Assembly (NCBI GenBank): GCA_939791845.1
Contig: CALNEX010000003.1
Span: forward strand, 1-38,318
Direction: 5' to 3'
Source of the DNA: an uncultured Mediterranea sp.
GTDB lineage: Bacteria; Bacteroidota; Bacteroidia; Bacteroidales; Bacteroidaceae
Length of the DNA: 38,318 nt
In this document: piece by piece, positions 28,414 to 35,871 of the stretch
How the letters are laid out: each line of letters opens with the position of its first letter
Position numbering within the stretch: the first letter of the stretch is position 1
Position numbers and translations under genes: made by a program
Notes under the pieces: model-generated
What the model saw: the letters and a program-made list of their open reading frames with translations, nothing else
Database searches by the model: none
Told to the model about the DNA's origin: nothing

Positions 28414-31400
28414 TCAGTCATTATACAGTTCATTTATGAACTTATTAAGCCGCTGTTCTATATCATCGGTATTCCTATTTTCTCTTTTTAGGGCAATGAT
28501 TTGTTTTACTAAATCTTCAATAACCTTTTTTTGTTCAGGAGTAGGAATGACAATAGGCAGAGGTTTCAGCTTTTCCAACTTGACTTGTGGAAATACACGG
28601 CCTCCTTCTTTTACATTCTGCTCATAGATTTTCCTCATATAGTCCGAGTTGAGCAAACCGCATAGGTACTCATAAGATATTATACTCGTGTATTCAGCCT
28701 TAATCAAGCCTGCTTGAATACTGCGACCAAACCAAATGCCTCTATAGTCTATAGCGCATATTGGATATGGTGCTGTTTGCCGCCATATTAGTTTAGGGCA
28801 GATACAAAAATAATCTTCGTTTAGAATTACGCGTTCACCCTCTCGCAATGATATATTCGTGCGACAATATCTTGATGTATGCTCTGCTATACTGAAGCTG
28901 TTTATATCAACGCCTTTCCAGTATTCAACATCTATTTCAGACTCTTTTTTTCCTACATACAATAACCTTGAGCTTAAATCAGACTTACCTTTTTGGGATA
29001 GTCCTACTTTTACACGTTGATAGTTTATTCCTGCATCCTTAAATCTCAATATGGAATCAAGCTCCACTGTGGTTTCTGATAGTTTTTCATATTTTCCTAT
29101 GAAACTATTATTTCTTGTTTCCATCCAATATTGTTGTACAATATTATCCAGTTTAAGTTGATTAAGTTGTTCTTTTGCATTTTGAACAGTAATAGACGCA
29201 GTTAAATCTGCAAATAGCGTTGTATTATTGACTGCTTCAAAATTTTTGGAAAGACAAATAGCTACCGGAACAACAGCATCAACAAATATATTCTCCCCAA
29301 GGTCAATGATTTGCATAATAGTTGTTTTTAGCAAAATTCTTCTTAAGTCACCATATCGAGGTTGTCTAAGAAATGTATTGGGAGTAATAAAACATACTAT
29401 CCCATTTTCCGCACAAATAGAAAAACTAAAATCATAGAAGTACTTATAAATATCCTTGTACCCATGCGATGTCTCCGGGTATAACTTTTCATAGACTTGG
29501 ATTAAGTCATCTATGTTGGCACCATACGGCGGATTTCCAATCACAATATCAAAGCCATTTTTCCTGCTCTCTCTGCTGAACACATCACTAAACCATGTAT
29601 GCCAAAGGAAAAACTGCTCATTTCCGGCAAGGTTGATTTGCTGGAGTTGGGCAAGAATTTTAGTATCTATTGCCTGTACTTCAAGTTGTTCATTGATTGT
29701 ACGAGCGATTCTGTTTTGCAACCCTACTTTCCGTTCATGGTCAGAACAAGAATAGTAGGACAACAGAAGTTGTAATACAATTTTCTGGAGTTTGTTCTTT
29801 TCATCATCAAACAGTGACACCACGCCCTTGTCCTTACTGTTTTCCCGTTCGTATGTCAGTTTACTCAAATCCACGCCCATGAAACTCTCAATAAGCGAAT
29901 TGCCCTGCATGATTTTGTAGTCGAGGTTAGGGAGTGGGGACGGTGTTTCCTCATCTACCACAATGGAAAGCCAAAAGCGCAACCGTGCTATGTCTATCGC
30001 CCCTTTGTCAATATCCACGCCGTAGATGTTGTTTTGGATGATGCTTTTCTTTATTTCCGCACGGTTGCAACGTTCGCCGGACAAGGCTTCACGGCAATGT
30101 AGCAATTCATTCAGCAACCCCATCGGAAAAGCCCCAGAACCAATGGCCGGGTCGCATATCTTGACGTTCTCCAATGCCGCAAGCAGTTTACTTCGTTTAT
30201 TCTCCGGGATATTGGCCACGGCTTCTTCCGGTGAGGTTACAAATGCACGCACTTTGTCACTTGCTATGGATGTCTCGGCATCCAAATAGGCGATGAGTGA
30301 TTCCTGGCACATATACCTCACAATCTCCTTAGGAGTGTAGAACGCTCCCTTATCCTTGTTGTCCTCCAACAGGTTCTCGAAAATCTTGCCAAGCATTTCA
30401 GGGTCAACGCCAATAACCGCATCGTTGGGGTCGTTCTCATCCACCGTGAAGTTGTATTCGCTGAAGAATTGGAACAGCCGTCGGAAATATTCTGCGGGGA
30501 ACACACTTTCCGGTTCATCGTCCTCGTCACGCTCAAACAGTCCTCCGTTCAAATAAGGGATGTCTTTCCACTCGGCAAGCAGCGATTTATCCCAACCGAA
30601 CGAATCAAACAAAGCCTTCCTTTCGTTCGGTTTAGTGTTCAATATCCCGAAAAACAACGGTTCGAGAACGGAGTCCAAATAGTCGTCCTGATAAGAGGAA
30701 CGTTCAAACAGATTCTGCATATAGTTCAAGTCGCCATTCATCCATCTTTTACGCTGCAAGAAATGGAGGAACGTAATGCGCCCCATCATTTTCTTGATGT
30801 AATCACGTATCTTCTTCTCGTTGTTTCCGAAAGCCTGCATCAACGCAGGATTGGGGTCGCTTAATGTCTTTTCCTGCCATTTGTTGCCAACTTTGATGAA
30901 TCGCTTTCCGGTAACATACTGTATGAAGTCGGCATACTGCTCACGGTATCTGTCAAAGAACTCATCAGACAAAGCCTCCACTGAAAATGCAGTCCGCAAG
31001 CTGTTGAATGATATGCCGGATTTTACCAAATACTTGAAACGCTCAATAGGCGTTTTGTACAACAGTTCGTTGCTTCCGAAAACGTATGTATAACGCTTAG
31101 GGGCTGTAGCCTCCCCTTTGATGTCGCAAATGAACGAAAGCCGCCAATGGTCTCCACTGTCGAAAACCGCCAACGCCGCATCGAAATTTCCTATACGGGG
31201 ATTGATGAATGACTTGACAAGGTTTCTAAGTCCCACATGCTTGTTGGCCACAGTCCCTTTATCAATGGTATAACGGAACAATCCTATGCGATAACTGTCA
31301 GGAGTGTCTATGCACCCTAAATAATATCCGTTGCCAAAGTTGTTTTCCACTTCCTCCGGCATCTGCCTCAATTCAGTTGCATGGAAAAAATATAGCAAAA

Positions 31401-31473
31401 GTTCATTCCAATCTTCTGCATCGAACGGTGATTGGAAAATGCTTCTCAATTTTTCGTCAGTATATGCTTGCAT
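28414..31473 (-). CDS. Eco57I-type N6-adenine DNA methyltransferase / restriction-modification protein (1019 aa)
   Basis: Motif I DPAIGSGAFPMGLLNELL (about 30127-30153) and motif IV NPPYG (about 29524-29535); C-terminal region resembles TaqI/Eco57I target-recognition domains (LKPLPIVIPTPEQKKVIEDLVKQII). Confidence 0.9.
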   Translation of the reverse strand: MQAYTDEKLRSIFQSPFDAEDWNELLLYFFHATELRQMPEEVENNFGNGYYLGCIDTPDSYRIGLFRYTIDKGTVANKHVGLRNLVKSFINPRIGNFDAALAVFDSGDHWRLSFICDIKGEATAPKRYTYVFGSNELLYKTPIERFKYLVKSGISFNSLRTAFSVEALSDEFFDRYREQYADFIQYVTGKRFIKVGNKWQEKTLSDPNPALMQAFGNNEKKIRDYIKKMMGRITFLHFLQRKRWMNGDLNYMQNLFERSSYQDDYLDSVLEPLFFGILNTKPNERKALFDSFGWDKSLLAEWKDIPYLNGGLFERDEDDEPESVFPAEYFRRLFQFFSEYNFTVDENDPNDAVIGVDPEMLGKIFENLLEDNKDKGAFYTPKEIVRYMCQESLIAYLDAETSIASDKVRAFVTSPEEAVANIPENKRSKLLAALENVKICDPAIGSGAFPMGLLNELLHCREALSGERCNRAEIKKSIIQNNIYGVDIDKGAIDIARLRFWLSIVVDEETPSPLPNLDYKIMQGNSLIESFMGVDLSKLTYERENSKDKGVVSLFDDEKNKLQKIVLQLLLSYYSCSDHERKVGLQNRIARTINEQLEVQAIDTKILAQLQQINLAGNEQFFLWHTWFSDVFSRESRKNGFDIVIGNPPYGANIDDLIQVYEKLYPETSHGYKDIYKYFYDFSFSICAENGIVCFITPNTFLRQPRYGDLRRILLKTTIMQIIDLGENIFVDAVVPVAICLSKNFEAVNNTTLFADLTASITVQNAKEQLNQLKLDNIVQQYWMETRNNSFIGKYEKLSETTVELDSILRFKDAGINYQRVKVGLSQKGKSDLSSRLLYVGKKESEIDVEYWKGVDINSFSIAEHTSRYCRTNISLREGERVILNEDYFCICPKLIWRQTAPYPICAIDYRGIWFGRSIQAGLIKAEYTSIISYEYLCGLLNSDYMRKIYEQNVKEGGRVFPQVKLEKLKPLPIVIPTPEQKKVIEDLVKQIIALKRENRNTDDIEQRLNKFINELYND

Positions 31474-31485
31474 GGCTTTTTCTTG

Positions 31486-34400
31486 TTAAATAAAGGTTTC
31501 TGAAATAATTATTTGTGGGGACGATGAATCGTCTCGACTTTTCTCTGCCCCCTGTGTCTTATACTCTTCTACCAGTGCATTGACTTCGGTTTGAAGCCTG
31601 TACTCGTCACTTCTCATCTTTGCCCGGTCCCCTTTGTACTCACGCGAAAGAGTTTTCAGGTAGCGCGGCAATTTGGCATAAACACCGTCATTGATATAGC
31701 CCATGAGTAGGTCACATTGCTCTTTCAGCTTGATGTCACCTGTCACTTGCTTGACCGACCTGAGGAAATTCCTTGCCTCAAGTGAGGTGCGGTCAAGGTC
31801 AGTTCTTTCTGCGGAGGCCGTATCGGCAGATTTTGTATATTCGGCCTCAAACATCCCCAATGCCTTGTTTACATGGATATAATGTTGGCCACTATCGGTA
31901 AAAGGCACAGCTTGTTCTTCCGGTTTGGCCTTCAGGTATTTCACCGCATCAAGAAAATCTACCGGCATAACCTTGTTGTCCTTTACCAAATAAAATTCAC
32001 TCTTTACGTCTGACGAAAGGAATACCACGGAACACCCGACATGCTTCCCTGTGCTGCGCAACACCCGGCTCTTCATCGGCAATGCCTTGATTTTGTGGTA
32101 AAGTTCACGGTTGGTGTTGTATAGCTCACGAACTTCGCGTATAAGTGCGATTTTCTTGTCCACGCTGTCCTTCACGTTGCTGTCGAACAGGGTGAACTGT
32201 TTGACAATTTCCTCGCGTGAATAGATTTGTGCGTCTTCCCCAAAAGCGGAATGGAAACCTTGCAGCTTGATAAGCGCGTTCTTATACAACTGGATTTCGT
32301 TGTCTCCCTGCTTTGATGGGTAAAACATATAATTGTAGATGTTCGGAGCGGACGAGCCGATACGGTTCACACGCCCTATGCGCTGCATAAGCCTTGTCGC
32401 ATTCCAAGGGGAATCATAATTGACTATGACATTCGACCTGTGAAGATTGACACCTTCGGCCAGCACGTCTGATGTAAGGATTATGTTGTACTGTCCGGCA
32501 TCCGTTGAAGTGTTAGCATCGAAATTGTCCTTGATGGCTTGCTTCAAACGGTCACGGTTGGAGGCTGTTACCATCAGAATATCCTTACGTCCAAGTCCTT
32601 TTGTCAGCCTGCCATACAAATAAGACAGCGTATCAACGCTTTCAGAGAACACTACCAACTTGCCTGTCGGGTTGATGCCCGGGTCAAGGAACTCATGCTT
32701 CAACCGTTGAACGAACAGGTCGAATTTGGGGTCTTCATGCTCTTTCGCCCATTCAGCATTCAGCTTTTCCAATATTGCTTTATCATGCTGGAGCATGTCA
32801 AGAAACTCAGGGCGGAAAGCATCTTTCTTGAATAGAATTTCCTCTTCCGAGTACCCTTTATCCAGAGCAATTTCAATGATTTGGTCGAGTTCAAGCCCGC
32901 TTGCCAGCAGACCCTTCACATTCAGTTCCGGGGCAATGATAACCTTGTCCCTGTCGAACATCATAATCATGTCGTTGGTGATGCGCAAGAGTGTGACGAG
33001 CGACTTATTAAATGCGTAGAAACTGCTTTCGAGCCGCTTCACCATGTGGACACGGTATATTCCGGCCAAAGTCTGTCCGATATGCTCCGCATTTTTGTAC
33101 CGCTTTCGATATTCCTCTTTCAAGTATTCAACCGCACGGTAACGGGCATAGTACAAACCTGCCCCATTAGGGTTGTCTTCTGTTTTGAAATCTGTCAGTT
33201 GCCTGAGTGTTTCATAGAACCGGGAGCTTGTGTCGGGCTTCATCTGGTACTCCAATTCATTAGGAGGCAAGATATGAGGAAATACTATGCCTTGGAGCTT
33301 TATGTCTTCTTTATAGTCCGGGTCGTTCAAGATATTGTTCCTTGTCCGGCGCACAGTAACCTTGTCGATTACGCCATTCCTTATCTTTTCATATATTTTG
33401 TCCACTTCCGCCGTTACATCGCGGCTATCCCTTTCGCGCATCAACTTGTTGTATTCCTGTATCAAAGGAGAAAAGAAGCCTTTGAGGTTGGGGATTCCGT
33501 CAATGGTACAGCTTTGACTGTTTTGGAACAGAAGCAACAAGTTCTGCAAATCATCCGGGCGGTTGTTCAAAGGGGTAGCAGACAGAAGCATGACTTTTTT
33601 CTGCGTACTTTTCAGCAAACCCATGTTGGCGCATGGTGACTTGCATATCTTCTGTAGTTCATCATATTTGCCTGAATTGTCACTACGGAACCCGTGGGCT
33701 TCGTCCACTATAATCAGGTCGAATTCCTCCTTGTCCTTGTATTGGTCACGCCCTTCCAAAATCTTCGACAGACTGCCGTTGGTAATGAATTGTGCTTTCT
33801 TGGTTATGCCGAACAGCTTGAATGCTTCTTTCCAGTTGCTTTCCAATGTCGGTGGATAAACGACCAGCACATTCGTATGCTTGCCGTTGGCCTCAATGAA
33901 CCGCTTGGCTATCATGGTGGCAATCATGGTCTTCCCTAATCCCACGACATCCGCCAAAAACAGACCGTTGTGTTTCAACAGTATCTGATAGCCTTGTATG
34001 ACCGCATCTTTTTGGTATTTCAGTTCCTTTATTCCGTCGGGCAGTTCGATTGAAAAGTCATCTTCCACTTGGTCGCCAAAGGTTTCAATCAACACTTTGA
34101 TGTAAAGCTCGTATGGCGTGGGCTGATAACCCAAGTATGTTTTTCCTTTATAGGCGGCTATGTCACCCGTGGTCAAAGGAATTGCCTCTTCCCACAACTT
34201 GTTGAACTCGTCATGGCAATATTTCACATCATCAAAATCTTTCATGGCCACGTTCAATTCATAACGAGGGGATTGGGTTATGCCCAAACCAGATTCCGAT
34301 ATGTTGGAAGAACCCATAATGACCCAACCGTCACTGTTCTCATTATGATTTCGAGGCAGACATAAATAGAATTTCGCATGAAGATTCTTCGTGGCATGAA

Positions 34401-34773
34401 TCCTCATCTGCAAACGTCCGCTGGAAAGGTCGTCGCACATCTGCAAGATGCCTGCCTCCACTTCGGGTGCATACCTGGCATCTATGATGTCCTGCTTGAA
34501 CTCTTGGAAATATTTTTCTTTTGCCTCGCCCTCCTTGCCCAACATCAACAAGGCTTTGTTGTGCTTGCGGAATATGTCGTCAATGTTTATACCTACCAGT
34601 ATCTTGATTTCTGAAATATCCCCCAGTTCATCCCTCAGTTTGAAATAGCCGGATGAACGGAAGAAACCGACAACAGCAAGAAACCTGTTGAATGTCGCCA
34701 TCTCCTTGGCAATACCTTTCAGTTTGTCGAAAAGCGTATTGCCTATGCCGTTATTGAAGAATTTTGTACTCAT
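31486..34773 (-). CDS. PLD-like nuclease domain fused to SNF2-family DEAH helicase
   Basis: N-terminal PLD motif LHAKFYLCLPRN...GSSNISESGL; helicase DVVGLGKTMIATMIAK (about 33928), VDEAH (about 33694-33705), LLSATPLNNRPDD, LMQRIGRVNRIGS. Start at 34773 because a promoter element lies within the longer ORF. Confidence 0.9.
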   Translation of the reverse strand: MSTKFFNNGIGNTLFDKLKGIAKEMATFNRFLAVVGFFRSSGYFKLRDELGDISEIKILVGINIDDIFRKHNKALLMLGKEGEAKEKYFQEFKQDIIDARYAPEVEAGILQMCDDLSSGRLQMRIHATKNLHAKFYLCLPRNHNENSDGWVIMGSSNISESGLGITQSPRYELNVAMKDFDDVKYCHDEFNKLWEEAIPLTTGDIAAYKGKTYLGYQPTPYELYIKVLIETFGDQVEDDFSIELPDGIKELKYQKDAVIQGYQILLKHNGLFLADVVGLGKTMIATMIAKRFIEANGKHTNVLVVYPPTLESNWKEAFKLFGITKKAQFITNGSLSKILEGRDQYKDKEEFDLIIVDEAHGFRSDNSGKYDELQKICKSPCANMGLLKSTQKKVMLLSATPLNNRPDDLQNLLLLFQNSQSCTIDGIPNLKGFFSPLIQEYNKLMRERDSRDVTAEVDKIYEKIRNGVIDKVTVRRTRNNILNDPDYKEDIKLQGIVFPHILPPNELEYQMKPDTSSRFYETLRQLTDFKTEDNPNGAGLYYARYRAVEYLKEEYRKRYKNAEHIGQTLAGIYRVHMVKRLESSFYAFNKSLVTLLRITNDMIMMFDRDKVIIAPELNVKGLLASGLELDQIIEIALDKGYSEEEILFKKDAFRPEFLDMLQHDKAILEKLNAEWAKEHEDPKFDLFVQRLKHEFLDPGINPTGKLVVFSESVDTLSYLYGRLTKGLGRKDILMVTASNRDRLKQAIKDNFDANTSTDAGQYNIILTSDVLAEGVNLHRSNVIVNYDSPWNATRLMQRIGRVNRIGSSAPNIYNYMFYPSKQGDNEIQLYKNALIKLQGFHSAFGEDAQIYSREEIVKQFTLFDSNVKDSVDKKIALIREVRELYNTNRELYHKIKALPMKSRVLRSTGKHVGCSVVFLSSDVKSEFYLVKDNKVMPVDFLDAVKYLKAKPEEQAVPFTDSGQHYIHVNKALGMFEAEYTKSADTASAERTDLDRTSLEARNFLRSVKQVTGDIKLKEQCDLLMGYINDGVYAKLPRYLKTLSREYKGDRAKMRSDEYRLQTEVNALVEEYKTQGAEKSRDDSSSPQIIISETFI

Positions 34774-34805
34774 CTGAATATGTTGGCAACCCTGCCAAGA
34801 GAATA

Positions 34806-34998
34806 ATCTCTTGATAAGAGTTATAGTTAATATTGCAAAGATACGCATAATATTGCAAAATCTACGTTCCTTCCTCATTTATAATGGGATATGAAACGAT
34901 TTTTGTATGAAATTGTTTAGCTGATATGCCTGTGCGAATTTGTTAATATGCTGATTTGCAGTATTCTGATTTTTGGAATATATCTCTTATCAAGAGAT
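34806..34998. repeat. Pair of 15-bp inverted copies of ATCTCTTGATAAGAG (34806-34820 and 34984-34998), each itself a dyad; candidate operators
   Basis: Copy 2, CTCTTATCAAGAGAT, is the exact reverse complement of copy 1; each has CTCTT-nnn-AAGAG dyad symmetry. Confidence 0.7.
34836..34843 (-). promoter_or_regulatory. Bacteroides-type -7 promoter element for the helicase/methylase/DUF2971 operon
   Basis: CAAAGATA on + = TATCTTTG on -, 62 nt upstream of the ATG at 34773. Confidence 0.5.
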
Positions 34999-35038
34999 TC
35001 GGATTTACGCTAAACAGATTTCACCAAAGAACTTCCTG

Positions 35039-35445
35039 CTATAAGTCTTTCAGGATAAGGCTGTTTGCCTTGTCCACCGCGCTGTTGTCCAACGATGCAA
35101 GATAGATGCGCGTTGTTTCCTCCGAATCGTGCCCCATGCCCTCACTTATGACTGAAAGAGGGATATTCTTGCTCTTGGCCACACTTGCCCAGCAATGCCT
35201 CGCGCAGTGCATGGTCAGCTGTATCTGCAGTCCTGCCAGACGGGCGACTTCTTTCAATGCCACGTTGATGCGGCTGATGGCGTTCCTGTATTGTGTCCGC
35301 TCATTGGCATGTAGTTATTGTACACGTAGTCGAAGATGTAGCCGATGGCGATGTTGTGTGGATTCAACGCCGACACGTTTACACCCATGCGCCCCATCGG
35401 GCGGTATTGTAACAATCTTACGTATAATAAAATCCCAGCAATCAC
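35039..35445 (-). pseudogene. Degenerate tyrosine recombinase/integrase (C-terminal catalytic part, frameshifted and truncated)
   Basis: NERTQYRNAISRINVALKEVARLAGLQIQLTMHCARHCWASVAKSKNIPLSVISEGMGHDSEETTRIYLASLDNSAVDKANSLILKDL*; in-frame stop just upstream, and the adjacent coding-like segment GYIFDYVYNNYM is in another frame. Confidence 0.75.
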
Positions 35446-35451
35446 ATCGTG

Positions 35452-35620
35452 GCTTTCAAGGGAAATCCCTTGAAAAACATGTCAAAGCCCCTTGAAAAAC
35501 ATATCAAAGCCTCTTGAAAGTTCTATTTCCAGGCTGGAAATGTGTATTTCCAGGTTAGAAATACATATTTTCAGGTTAGAAATGTACATTTCCAGCCTGG
35601 AAATGAAGTTTTCTAGCTAC
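35452..35620. repeat. Tandem intergenic array C: CTTGAAA units at a 22-bp period followed by TTTCCAGGCTGGAAA-type dyads at an exact 21-bp period
   Basis: CTTGAAA motif three times at 22-bp steps; dyads centred at 35533, 35554, 35575, 35596 and a degenerate one near 35617. Confidence 0.88.
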
Positions 35621-35871
35621 ATCGGCAGTTTTTTAGAGCAGATTTGACTGTTTTTTCACGTACTTTCCTCATTCTTTGCTGATGCAGAGAAGGGCGATAT
35701 GGAAATCATCCCTCTTTGTCCCCGCATAGGAAGAATCTCTATTGATGCTGTCAAATTGTCCTTTATATGAATCGTTTTCCTGCATTTTTTGTCAGCCGAC
35801 ATCCCTTGGCAAGTCTTTTGCCGTCCGATAGTCGTATTTGATTATAACTATATTAGAAAGGAGAACGAGAT

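Noticed and set aside
27150-35450. Direct-repeat att sites flanking the island
   Set aside because: Compared sequence near 27.16 kb (GCAACAATATG) and 35.41 kb (GTAACAATCTTA); similarity is too weak to support an att pair.
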